Shown here: positions 20,721 through 32,455 of the stretch, piece after piece
Position numbering within the stretch: position 1 is the first letter of the stretch
Layout: the number at the start of each line of letters is the position of its first letter
Source of the DNA: Polytrichum commune
Taxonomy: Eukaryota > Streptophyta > Polytrichopsida > Polytrichales > Polytrichaceae
Direction of reading: 5' to 3'
Length of the DNA: 64,000 nucleotides
NCBI GenBank assembly: GCA_950295325.1
Contig: OX485807.1
Coordinates: forward strand, 8,521,001-8,585,000
Translations under genes and position numbers: made by a program
The notes under the pieces: model-generated
What the model was told of the DNA's origin: nothing
Seen by the model: the letters and a program-made list of their open reading frames with translations, nothing else
Database searches by the model: none

Positions 20721-22149
20721 GATTTTTTAGTATCAGCTTTCCATGCGTTCAATGGAAAGACAGGAACCATTTCAAGTCCAAAATATCGTAGTTTTAGGTC
20801 CAGACCTGATTCACTGGAGCTCTGAAACTTTATTTTTTCAAGTTCACTTGTTCACAAAATTGGATACTTCGATGTTCTAGAAGCAATGTCTTGTTATTAG
20901 TTATAGGCTACTGTGTGCAACAAGTAGAGGTGCTAACAAACTTTTCCTTTTGTAAATTTGTAACTATATCATGATCACTTGTAAGAAATATACAAATAAA
21001 TATGGATTCTTCATGCACTCTCTTTTTCTACAACGGAAAATTCTCACTTAACTTCCATGGCCACCATAAGTGTGCAAAATCCTTTAACTTCATGGTTTAG
21101 GGCGCTCCTACTTGAGCGGTTGGTTCTCCTTGTTCACTGAATTTCACCCACGTATTTCGCATCTAAACTCAAACCTTTTCTTAATATGTTGAAAGGAGTG
21201 AAGCATTTCTGCCCATGTGTTGAATCTTTGTATAGTAATCTTTTATTTTTACAACTGGTATTGAGCCTTGTGTAAACCTTTCTAAACACTCCCTCAACTT
21301 TGATCATCACCAAAAAGTCCCATGTATTTGGGGATCCAAAATACATGTCCACCGTTGGAACCAAATCTAAGAAACAAAGGGCAAACCTTAACCCTCTCCA
21401 TATGAATTTCCAAGGGGAGGTGGACAGGGGTTGGGCCCCACGATCTGGCACCCTAAGTAAAGCCCACCCCCCCCCCCCCAAAAAATCCAAAATTTTCTAA
21501 TCCCAAGCAAAAATTACATATTTGAAGGTCTCTTGTCCACATAACCCATATTTGAGTGCACTTCACCATCAAGGTCCAAAATCCAATATATATGTTGACT
21601 TTCACTTAGTAAATAAACAATTAATTGGGATTTCCTTTTCAAAGTGAAACCGTCAATAAAACATGTAATTAACTTGGAAGTCAAAAATATTACAAAATCC
21701 TCATTAGCATTGAGGTTGTCATTTTTGTGACTTATCATTTAAAAGGTTCGTTGTCATTCTAAAATGAAACTTAAATTAGACTTGTGCTATTTTGAGTATG
21801 TTTATTCTTTGATAGTTTAGCTAATGCCTTCTACTTTCATAAGTATTCATACATGTTCAAACTTATTAAGTGTCATGAAATGTAATTAAGCGTAAATAAC
21901 TGTAATTGAAATTAATTGAGCACAAGGCATAAGTTTCATATAAATTTGAACTAATTAAACCCGATTAAGTGCAAGTAAGTGCATTAAACCTAATTAAGCA
22001 TATTGAAGCCTAAAAGAGTGTAATTAAGCACAACAATTCTCATATCTAAGTTACATTATAATTAATACAAGTGACTACATTTTAGAATTAATTAGGTTTA
22101 ATTAGATTTGTAAGCATTTTTAATTTAATCATGCTTAATTAGGTTCATT
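20721..22149. other. AT-rich stretch, no gene recognised; C13 run
   Basis: Nothing recognised beyond a C13 run at 21467-21479 and a Tourist-like terminus TTAGGGCGCTCCTAC at about 21097 that mirrors the end of repeat C copy 3. 21840-22140 is very AT-rich with many AATTAAG/CTTAATT words on both strands, like decayed low-complexity DNA. Confidence 0.4.
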
Positions 22150-23099
22150 GTAACACATAGTACACAATGTTAGCACAAGATGTTGGATAACTCAAAGCCA
22201 ATCCAACCTGCATGGGCTACTCTCACGCATAACACAAGGATCCTAGAGGCGCAACATAACCTAGGGAAAGGGGTGGGTGCTCACAACACTCCAAAGTTGG
22301 CCCCAATTGTAGCCTTATAAGGTCGAGAATCTAACACCAAATTCTCACTCCCCATACTAGCCACTTTAGGAAATGCAACAAAGCTAGGAATTGAGAATGG
22401 TAGTGAGGACACACATAAGGCTCAAGACGAGGAGATAACTCTACAAACTCCAATTGTTACAAACCAAGAACCCGGAGCACATGAGGGTGATATGGGTTGG
22501 TTGACACACAAAGTTGTCAGCCATAAATGATATTTTGAGGACCACCTTGCTAAGGAATCCTCCCCCGGACTTGTAGGATGATGGTAAGAAAATAAATAAA
22601 TAAATAAATACAAGAAACAAGACAATGATAGCTAGTGTTAGAGGCAGCTGACTCGGGTGGTGCTTGCTAAGAATGTTGGCGACCGAGATGTGGAAGTGGT
22701 TGTAGGCCTCAACACCGAAGAGGATGCCACTAATCCCAAGCAAGGAGGTCATGTAGGGGGAGAGGACGTCTAGAGAGAGGAGGAAATGGGAAACCATCAA
22801 GGAGAAGAGAACATGGCAAGAAAAGAGGATAAAAAAGAGGTAAAAATGGCTTGAGCAGTGCATAGAAAAAGAAGGGGTCAACAATCGTGGTAGCGAGGTT
22901 GATGAAGGAGAAGAGCATAGTGAGGAAGAAGACCAATGAAGCTCCCATGTTAAACGCTAAAGGTCAAAATGTGGTACTAACAAGGCACCACACAACTCCG
23001 AAATCAATGGCCAACAAATGCTTGATAAGACCGTATCACCATGTGGTGCCATCAATGATATAATCAACAAAATAGGGTAAGGTTACCTACTCCACCCCA
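22150..23099 (+). other. Possible ORF1-like part of the LINE
   Basis: Lies directly upstream of the endonuclease region. The plus strand, read with stops, is rich in charged and polar residues (Lys, Glu, Gln, Arg), as in LINE ORF1 proteins, but no zinc knuckle or RRM was seen. Minus-strand open frames at 22422-22948 are shadows. Contains an (AAAT)n tract at about 22591-22610. Confidence 0.3.
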
Positions 23100-24174
23100 A
23101 CCCCACATCTTGGATATCATCCTAGAGAGTCAACTCCGCATGACTGACAAAAAATAAAAGCAATGTCCATAATCAAACTTTGGCAAGCATTGGAGTGGAA
23201 AACCCTAGTTCGTCATTAAAATGATGGGATTGTCAAAGGAGTGTTAACACAAATAGAAAAATGGCATTACAAATTTTCAAAACCCCTATTTGCACTAGCG
23301 CGACCAATCTTATGGCCTTAGGTCAACATGGGGTGACTCCTAGACAAGGGCAACTTTGGCAACTCAAAGGATGGTCCCACCTTGGGAAGAATCCTTTTGC
23401 AATCAACCTTAGTATGAAGCTAAACATTGTAACATATAATATACATGGACTTAATGACTCCAAATGCATTATGTAATAAAGAAGGTGTATTAATTTTGTT
23501 GTACCAAGGGTGGACATTATTATGCTACAAAATCATAAATGTAGACGTCAAGACATGGAAAATCTAGGAAAGAGGCTCATGGCAAGGTGTGCTAGTTAGG
23601 TCCTTGAGATGGCCCCGGGGAAGAAAAGTTGGTTCAACCCTGATGCAACAAGAAAAGGGGGAGTTGACATCCATACTTCTAAGAAATATGCTAGGTTAGT
23701 TATGATACATGTGGCATAATATGCGGATGAGTAGTTTGAGTGAAATTTGAAGGCATTGAGGGGGGGGAACATTGGGATTGCATTCGTACATGCCCTGAAT
23801 ATTCCCAGGACTATATACACTTATGGTTACTCGTGGCTAGCTCCCTCCCAAAGGTGCAAATGGGTTATTAGGGGAGACTTCAACATGAAAGAAAAGCCAT
23901 ATTATAACTCTACCAATTGTGGAAGGGTAATAAGTGACCTAGAGCAATATAGTTGGAATGATATTCTTACCACACTTCAAGTCCAAAATACCTTTAGGCA
24001 CTAGGGTGGGCCCTGATTCTCATGGAATAATGGGCAATTGGTTAGGCAAGGAGAATCGCTAGGTTGGACATATTATATATCCATGGATATAATAGTTGTA
24101 ATATTTGTCTGTAGTTATACTTTATCCATGAGTATGCAATGGTTCAAACCATTTACTGGTCCAAATAGAGCTTA

Positions 24175-24769
24175 GGGCCACTTCACACACAAGGTTGAAG
24201 GCCCTTGACCATGGCAATGTAAGAGCTCTCATTGGTCGAAAAGGTGGAGACCATCCAAGTTCACTTCACACTAGGAGGTGAAGGCCTAAAGGCCCAAAGA
24301 AAAGTTCGTGGATGAAAAGTCTACATGGAGTCCTACGTGGATGGTTGTGGATAAGGGTGCATGATCTACCGGAATTTGCGTCAAACCCACCTCCAAGAGG
24401 TGGGCTTGACGCAAATTCCGGGAGACCATGATTTAATTATTTTTTTTAAAACTCCAACATAACATATTTTAGGACAGACTGTATGGCAGATTCCATAATA
24501 GATTCCAGGACATACAAACACCACCAAGTAATTATCTTAAATTGATAAACTTGGAGACGTATTATATTAAACCAAATCCTCCCCTCTTTTTCCGCCAACA
24601 AAATATGCAATGGTCTCGCAACATGGTTTATTCTCACTTCACACTAGGCTTGAGGGCCCAAGACTACATAAAATGTCTTTCCCAACATCCATGGTATGGC
24701 CTTTGGATGAGAGTCAAGGGTCCTCACCATTACAAGGTCACGACTCTTGACTCATGTGTGAAGTGGCCC
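24175..24769. mobile_element. Tourist-like MITE family A, copy 2 (595 bp), nested in the LINE
   Basis: Perfect TTA duplication (24172-24174 and 24770-24772). Termini GGGCCACTTCACACA and its inverse, with further subterminal similarity (CTTGACC / CTCTTGACTC). It contains a near-perfect 53-bp palindrome at 24369-24421 that is only partly present in copy 1. It lies after the LINE endonuclease region, so it is younger than the LINE. Confidence 0.9.
24369..24421. repeat. Near-perfect palindrome inside MITE A
   Basis: Arms begin CCGGAATTTGCGTCAA and continue into CCCACCTC, with the complement following after a few bases. Only one mismatch is seen in about 24 bp of arm. Would fold as a strong hairpin in RNA or single-stranded DNA. 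Confidence 0.9.
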
Positions 24770-25767
24770 TTAACATTGAAAGCAACGAGGCTAGATTGAT
24801 CCACTTTTAAATCAAATATAGCCCACTTAACTAGAGAGGTTACCAACACACTAAGGGTAGTGTGGGACCGCCTCCTAGTCGATATGCTATAAACTCCAAC
24901 ATATTTCAAGGTTTTATAGGCAGTATTGTAACAAAGGACAATAGAACTTAAACATGAACTTGACACAAGAGCCATGTTAGAAGTGGAAAATGCAATCCTC
25001 CACGAAGATGTGTACGACCCTAATTAGCAAGGGGAAGTTAGTAAATTATCCAATGCCTTGGAAGAGATACAAACACAAAAAGCAAGGGGAGCAACCGTTA
25101 GGTATAGAGTTAAGTGAAAAAAGGTTGGAGATAAATGCTTAGCGGAATTATCTGCTATGTTAGACAAAAAAGAAATGTTATGGCAAACATCTCAAAACTT
25201 AAGGATAAGCATGGACAATGTTATATCAAACAAGAGGATGTAGACATAAGTTTGTCACAACTTTTGTCAAGGTCTCCATAAGCATCAAGACAATTTAGAG
25301 GATGCCATGCAAGTTTTTGAGGGTGTCCCTGTCACTTGCACTCGTGCTATCAATGAATCTTTATCCACAAAAACACATAAGGAATGTTTTACTACAATGG
25401 ACTCAATGGCTAAAGGGAAGGCCCTTGGACGTGATGGGATCCCTATAGAGTTCTTTCAATAACTTTGGCCAACACTTGGTAATGATTTTTACTGCATAAT
25501 CCACAATAGAATTGGACTAGGTGAGTTTTGCAAAAGAGTTACTAGAGGTCTCATTAGGTCTCATACCAAAGGAAGGAGACAACAAAGATCTCAATTGGTA
25601 GTGACCAATTGTTTTTCTTATTACAATTTACAAAATCTTTGCAAAAATGTTGTAGCTTAGGCTACAACCCATTTTGAGCAAGATCAATAGTCCCGAGTAA
25701 ACCCCCTTCCTTCCCCATAGATAATTTTTATTTTGCTTAGTAAGCACTTCATTGGGCTAAAACTTCA

Positions 25768-26283
25768 GGGGCGGTTTACACTATGGACCAAGAGCCATGA
25801 CCATGAAATTCTAAAATCTGTGATTGGAGAGTAAAGTGCTCTTGGTCGCATTTGGCTTTACACTACCTTGAAAAAAGGAGAATGACCACTAACTTTGAGG
25901 TCCCCAAAAACTACTAAAATCTGCCATTTGGATAATGTGCCATAGTCCAACGGGTTTTCCGTTGAGGCGAGGCAAAATGCTCGACTCAACGGAAATCAAG
26001 GGAGCCGTAAGGCTGAAAATCAACCATTGGCCGATTATTATTTTTTAATTATTATTTTTCCCAAATTTTTTTGGGCATGTATTAAAAAAATCAGCACCTT
26101 CACTTTTTGGTGTGTGGTCATTCCTCTTGGTCCACATTCGGTTTACACCTAGTGAAGGGCCCATGAACCATGAAAACTAATATTTTAGTAACTCGGACCA
26201 TGGAAGTCGTCCCATGAAGTCGTCCCACGCAAAATAGGCCTCTTACGTGGGACGACTTCATGGTCCATAGTGTAAACCGCCCC
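25768..26283. mobile_element. Tourist-like MITE family B, copy 2 (516 bp), nested in the LINE RT
   Basis: Perfect terminal inverted repeat of at least 20 bp (GGGGCGGTTTACACTATGGA) flanked by TCA on both sides (25765-25767 and 26284-26286). Interior matches copy 1 at 16188-16737. LINE reverse transcriptase sequence continues on both sides. The perfect termini point to a fairly recent insertion. The TCA duplication is unlike the usual TTA/TAA. Confidence 0.9.
26212..26263. repeat. 18-bp perfect inverted repeat hairpin in MITE B
   Basis: Arms CCATGAAGTCGTCCCACG (26212-26229) and its exact complement (26246-26263) with a 16-nt loop. Just upstream, GAAGTCGTCCCA is repeated once directly. Absent from MITE B copy 1. 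Confidence 0.9.
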
Positions 26284-28980
26284 TCAAGACACCAAACCTT
26301 TTTTTTTCTTTCTTAAAATTGGTTGTTCTAAAGCCTACAACATAGTGTTGTGGAGATTTTTTTTTAATGTGCAATGCATTGGATGGGTATTAGCAAGAAA
26401 TACATAAGTTGAGTCAATATGCTTTTTGGAGATGGCTATGCTATGGTTAACTTGAATGGCAGTATCGAAAAAGAGTTTAGAATTGAAAGAGGGTCCAACA
26501 TGAGTAGCCACTTGTGCCCTACCTCTTCCTGATCGTCACACATATCATTTAAATTTATTTAATTACAAAATAAAAATAAAAACTTTAAAAACAATGGCAA
26601 AGGGGAGGTTAAAAGGAATCATCCTTCCAGACATGAAGAAATAACAATGTGTCTCCCATTATGCAAAAAATATCTCCTTCATGGTTGGGGGGATAAGCAG
26701 TCGGTGGATGAGTTGATTAGGCTTCTTAAGGTTTTTAGCAAAACATCAAGAATAGAGATTAACTAGGATACGTGTGTGTATTGGTTTGATAAATACACAA
26801 ATAAGTTGGAATGGCGTGGAGGGTATAGCTGGAAACGGGCCAAAGAGGGGGATCTTTCTAAGCTTTTAGGGACCCCGTTTGGCCTCAACCTCAACAACCC
26901 ATATGTTGATCAATCCCTTTAAGCCGAAATCGCCAACAAGCTAGAGTATTTAAGTTTCATGAAACATTCATTTGCAGGCAGGGTAGTCATCGATAACCAT
27001 GTCTTTCTTTCTACCCTTTGTTACTGTATAGGGAGGCTCCAACAATTTTATTAGGAATATTAAGGGGGGGGGGGGGTAATTCATAACTACCTATAGTCCG
27101 GTAAAGAGAAACTTATACATACTAGGGTTAGTTGAAGAGAATGCTCCATGCAAAAGAAATATGGGGACTAAGCTTGGTAGACCATGAGGCAACTAAAACT
27201 AGTCTCCTATGCAAATGGGTTGTCAAGGTGATGGAATTGGGTGAGTCCAACCTTCAATTTATGCTTAGGTACATGTTGGCACATTTCAACCCACAAAGAG
27301 GGAGAAGTTGGAGGTTTGGGCTAGATTGGTTTACCATCAAGCAACACGTTTGATTTATAATGTCCAAGATTGGGGGCATATTAACAAGGCATGTTCAAGG
27401 GTATCTACCAGCTCCCTCACTACACCCTCTTTGAATTGCTCCACTCCAACATTTGGTGGTTAGAGGGTCTTGAGCTCATTAATAACATGTTCACTTATAT
27501 TAGGGCCCGAGAACTACACTGCAAGGGGATACAATATGTTATCAACATTTTGGGATAGTGAATACTACACATTCTTTTCATGGGATGAGGCCCAAGATAA
27601 ATTCAATCTCACCTCAGTGGACTGCTACGATTGGATTCTTATGTCCTCTAAGATCATTGATTGGTGGCGACATCTTTTGGAGAATGACCCAAACATCACT
27701 CTTTTTGGGCAATGGGTTGGCTCTTACAGTGATGGAACCTAGATGGAGAAGTTGACCCAACTTTTGTTACTAGGTACTTAGCCAAATTTACTCCCTCTGC
27801 CATACATCAATGCCATCCCCCCTTGCCTATTCATGATAAATTCTATAAGGTTTGGCACATATTCAAGGTGCCTTAGTGAGTGGGAGAAACCAATGCAGGA
27901 CGTACATAATCAAATTCTTTCACATGGTTGAGATCATCCACACTACTAGGGGTAAAGAGAGACAAGAAATGGTAAAATGGCCACCCTTAGTTGGGATGCA
28001 TATTGATGGAAGTGGGTGGATGGCTACCAACTCCTCAACTACACCACTAGGTTTGGTTGGATGGAGGTTATTACTAGGAACTCTAGAAATAATAGGGCAA
28101 TTGACAAGTGACAAAGCTATCTTCCCAAAAACTATTGGTTTTATTGGTTTTAGGTGTGGCTTTGGCAAAGCCACCTTCATGTGGTCCATTTGGCATAAGG
28201 CCATCACTATCAACGAACGGGGGGCCTCATCGCCCCGGTTTCTATTTTCAAGCAATATGACTTTTTTGGTCTTCCGGACACTAGCGAGTCAGTAAAACAC
28301 AAGTTTAGGAGTTGCATCTAAGTGAGGCATGCTTGGCGGTGGGTCACCTTCATCATGTGTGAGCTTTGTGGGGTTAGGACAGACAACTATGATAAAACTT
28401 TAATTGGAAGTAAGCCCTTTTGGGGAAAATAATTCCTAAGAAGTTCACTAAGAAAATCAAGATACACCATCTCCGAGGCATTACCCTTTGGACGATTTGG
28501 ATTGAATGGATGGGTAGGGTGTTCAATCATGAACAATGGCATGAGTCCAAAATGAAAGACCTTATTTGGGATGACCTCGCTATGTATGCCAAGGTGGCTT
28601 TGGAACAAGTGATTATTTTTTTAAAGATTACAACCTACTTGGTTGAAGCCCTTTTCAAGGGCTTTTCATGAAACCTAGGGTGCTAGAAACGTTCTTTGTA
28701 GACGGGATAGGATTTATTAAAAAAAAACATGTGGAATTGGAAAAGACAACGTACATAGGTAGACTATCACTTTGGTCACTTAGTGGGTTGGGGGTGCTCC
28801 TTGGATTGGGTGACTTGGTTGTCCTTGGGGTTCTTAATTTTTGATTCTTAGTCTTTTGTTACTTTTTATGTGACATTGTGGCATGTCTAAGCGGTTCTGT
28901 CTCCGCTCGAAATGGGCGTGCCTTTCTTGGCTCTTGATGCATTTGACATTAACTTTTTGGCATTATGTCCTAAAAAGCAA

Positions 28981-29283
28981 TTTACTAAGAGAGAAAGGAA
29001 AAAGTTATAATGTGCATTGTGCAGTATTTAGTTCAATCTCAACCTACAACACTCAATACTTACGTGTGGTCAAGGCTGTGATCATTGATGAAAATTCAAT
29101 TCCCAATCCCTCTTCTGGACGTAATTAACAAAGGCAACAAGGGTCCACGAAGTATTGAAACATTCATCACTCGGTGTATTGAAACTCCAAGTAGACTTTT
29201 GCTCAGAGAATCAATTAAAGATAATCATTTGGAAGCAGATTACGAGTCTACTAGTTAATTATGGAAACTGCCGTCAACAACTC
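28981..29283. other. Flank between LINE and tRNA gene
   Basis: No gene recognised. A CAACAA motif lies just upstream of the tRNA (29275-29280), in the position of the CAA motifs that often precede plant tRNA genes. Confidence 0.5.
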
Positions 29284-29357
29284 GTCTGGTTGGTGTAGTT
29301 GGTTATCACGCTAGTCTCACACACTAGAGGTCCCCGGTTCGAACCCGGGATCAGACA
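29284..29357 (+). tRNA. tRNA-Val(CAC)
   Basis: 74 nt, no intron. The acceptor stem pairs GTCTGGT (29284-29290) with ATCAGAC (29350-29356), one G-T pair, then discriminator A. The anticodon stem CTAGT/ACTAG encloses loop CTCACAC with anticodon CAC at 29318-29320. The T arm is CCCGG TTCGAAC CCGGG, and A-box and B-box promoter elements are intact. The encoded gene lacks CCA, as in eukaryotes. Very close to plant cytosolic tRNA-Val(CAC). A T4 tract at about 29404-29407 could end transcription. Looks functional. Confidence 0.96.
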
Positions 29358-29470
29358 TATGGGGTTTCCGTACTTCTATATACATCAGTGAAAGTTCTTC
29401 CTGTTTTATTCTATTTTCTTAAAATTGGGAATAACGGAGTGGAGTTATGTCTAGTAATGGTGGAAATAGC

Positions 29471-29837
29471 GTGGGCCCAAGACCTAGGTGTTCCCCTAAT
29501 ATTTCAAGGAGATTTTCCATCATTTTCATCACTAAGGTAGATGAGGCTAATGTGGATCTCCAACTTTTTGGAATTACCAAGCCAATGCGGTTTGAGCATG
29601 TTAGCAATTATGAATAAGGATTTGAGTATTTGAAATCATTGAAATTGTGGGCCCAAGACCTAGGTGTTCCCCTAAGATTTCAAGGAGATTTTCCGTCATT
29701 TTCATCACTAAGGTAGATGAGGTTAATGTGGATCTCCAACTTTGTGGAATTATCAAGCCAATGCGGTTTGAGCAGTAGAAGTTTGAGCATTTTAGCAATT
29801 ATGAATAAGGATTTGAGTACTTGAAATCATTGAAATT
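29471..29837 (+). repeat. Tandem duplication, two units of 176 and 191 bp
   Basis: Unit 1 is 29471-29646 and unit 2 is 29647-29837. Both begin GTGGGCCCAAGACCTAGGTG and end TTGAAATCATTGAAATT. Unit 2 carries a 15-bp extra segment (AGTAGAAGTTTGAGC-like) that itself duplicates neighbouring bases. Only a few mismatches (about 95 percent identity), so the duplication is recent. Open minus-strand frames in it are repeated for that reason and are not known proteins. Confidence 0.92.
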
Positions 29838-32048
29838 GGAGTTGAGGAAGGTGTAGGCTCTAGAATCAAAGAATATGTACTTCCCAATGAGGGTGATATA
29901 GGGTGCAATATTTTATTGTTTAACGTCGTGTAAGTGGTTGACATTGTTAGCAGATTCTACACGGGTCATTTGTCAGTGAAAACCACGTTTGGTGCCAACA
30001 TTGGTGGCGTCAAGTCTCTAAAGTGATCACATGTAAGATAAAATGTTGCAGAAGTGGCTTTTAATCATAGAATACCCACTATACAAAGTTGGTTTGCACC
30101 TCAAACCCACATGCCACCTCCTAATTTTTCCAAGTTGTTGCTTGCTCGTATGCCCACCTCGGGCACAAAAATCAAGTGTGGATAACTCGGTGGATGGCAC
30201 TCATTATGGAGGATGGTGTGTGTAATTTGACTTTTGTGAAGGTGACTAACCTAAATATCATCCACGCGGTGGCTAAATCATCATGTGTTATTTACTTGTT
30301 GAATTAAAGCGATCGCACCGTCAATTAGGAGCCAAAAAGAGGTGTCCAATTAAGGAAGCTAATTGTATTAGCCTCACCTACCTTATCTCGCAGAGGATAT
30401 TGCACTCTGCCACTCTTAAATTTTTGTTGGTTTGAAATCATCTTGATGAACTTTCAATCCCATTAGCCTCTTCGACTTCCCGGGCTTTAAAATCAATTAC
30501 ATTTACTTTCAATTCATTGGTTTTAGTTTTTAGCCTCATGTCTCCCAAAAAAATAATTCTCCTCAAACAAAATATCATTGGGATCCACACTTGTTCATAA
30601 CTAGAGATTTGATGTCGATTCAAAATTAATGTGAGTTCTAGAGAATTGTGTCATACAATTAGCAATTGCAAATGAAAAGTTAATGTTACTTTAAGTTTCA
30701 CAAATACGGTTGAGAGGGCAAAGGTTTTTCCAAATAATAATTAAAAATAATTGAGTGACCACAAAGGCCCTTCTAATTTTGCTTACCTTTGAATATGAAA
30801 CGATAGATTTTAACAAGTTTGGAAATTAGTCCATCTCATCATAGTTATGTCTTTTTGGTGATCATTTAGATTACACGCTCAAACCCACATCGACTTTATG
30901 TCAATGTAGGTTATTCTTTTTTCTTTACTATTAAGTTTAATTGTGCTTTAGGTGCCCAACTCAAAAGAGTGACCACATAAAGCTCAATTACCTTATTATC
31001 GAAGGAAACCTACATAGAAATATAGGAAACACATGGGAGTGTTTTGTAGGAGTTGCAATAAGGTGAGCATGTGTTACAACCCTTGTCAAAAGACAATTCA
31101 ACACGCTTGAATTGCAATGGATGGTCAATATAATTTGTTTGTAGTTCACACTAGAAGGATTGGAATCAGTAGATCCTGAACCTCAACAATTTGAGAAGAT
31201 GTTGGTGACTCTTGTTCTATCATCTTAAAGAGGGGCATCTAGAGTTGGTGATGGAACAAGCATGTTAGGCATCACCCTTAAAGTAGGAAGTGACATGGGC
31301 GATGCATGGACAAAAGGACTGGTGGTTGGAGATCCGTATGCAAATCTTTCTTGAATTTGGTAAGAAATACAACATACATTTAAGGAATAAAAGAAATGGG
31401 GATGAATATAAGTTAGTATGAAAAAAAAGAATAAAATTTATATGCCAATATAAACACACACACACGCAATTAAAATATGGGTCCAAAAATAGGAAAGTGG
31501 ACAATTCTTGATCTTTGTAAAGTTTTAAGTGTTAGTGATTCAAAAAAATATACTAATTTTGAATTTTTGTAAAAAGATTCAAAAAATGTTCAAGAGGACA
31601 TATTGATTTGCAAAGTCAAGAGATGTATGTTCAAATTTTAATCTCAAAAACATTGAATTTAAATGGTGCAAGTGGTGTGCAAGTAGGTGATACTAAACAA
31701 GTAATTTTTTGAAATTTGTTTGAACTACAAACAAATTGCATTAGAGCGACGATTTTACGAAATATTTTTTCATGGTGTACTTAAGTTTGTAATGAATTCA
31801 AGTAATTTAAAAAGAAATCCTAAGTTCAAAATATTTAGGTCATAAATCTTATTTAGCCATTATTTTTACATATATTACTATCCATGGTAAGATTTGAAGA
31901 TATCATCTTGATATTCTATATATGAGTATTTAATTCATAAATGAAGGGCATCATGAAAACATCTATTGTATAGAACTATTGATATTAATATGGTTTGACA
32001 AAAATAATTTGGTTTTGACATACTAGAGCATTTTTTGGGGCCACTTTG

Positions 32049-32086
<38 letters not shown>

Positions 32087-32455
32087 CATTCAAAGGCATC
32101 TAGGGTGTTTGAATTGGTTTGCCACTTTGTACCGTAGCACCATAGTTGGTTTGTGCACCTCGAAACGGATATTTATTTATTTTTTTGAAAAATAAGGTTC
32201 ATCAACGAAAAATACAATTTATGAAATTTCATTAGTCCTATGATGTAAAAATATTTAATTCGTTTTTTGGTAAGATCCAGCAGTACCGAAAGTAGGTTGT
32301 TGTTTTTTTCATTCATTCATGGCGGCTTCTTGGCCTTAAACCTAAGTATCCACCTTAACCTTACTTAGTGTGGCTCGTGTATTTCTTCACGTAGTGTATG
32401 TGTTAGGTCTTTTGTATGTATTTGCACTTTGACATGTGTGAGAAGAGTGTTAGAA
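29838..32455. other. AT-rich stretch, no gene recognised; (GA)n microsatellite
   Basis: No coding region or known element recognised. Small open frames (30043, 30438, 31265) look random. A perfect (GA)n microsatellite lies at 32052-32084. Confidence 0.5.
32052..32084 (+). repeat. (GA)n microsatellite
   Basis: About 16 uninterrupted GA units. Confidence 0.95.

Larger units (their letters stand above)
23100..28980 (+). mobile_element. Decayed L1-type LINE, ORF2 endonuclease to C-terminus, with two nested MITEs
   Basis: Parts in order on the plus strand: AP endonuclease at about 23410-24060 (LNIVTYNIHGLND, RGDFNM, FSWNNGQ); reverse transcriptase fingers at about 25400-25740 (KGKALGRDGIPIEFF); RT palm at about 26320-26680; and the C-terminal region at 27130-28680 (WGLSLVDHEATKTSLL, FNPQRGRSW, GITLWTIWIE). 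The catalytic FADD box reads YAKN at 26659-26670, so the RT has lost both aspartates. Many stops and frame changes. Two MITEs interrupt it: family A at 24175-24769, after the endonuclease, and family B at 25768-26283, between RT fingers and palm. The 3' limit near 28980 is a guess; no clear A tail remains. Long dead. Confidence 0.85.
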
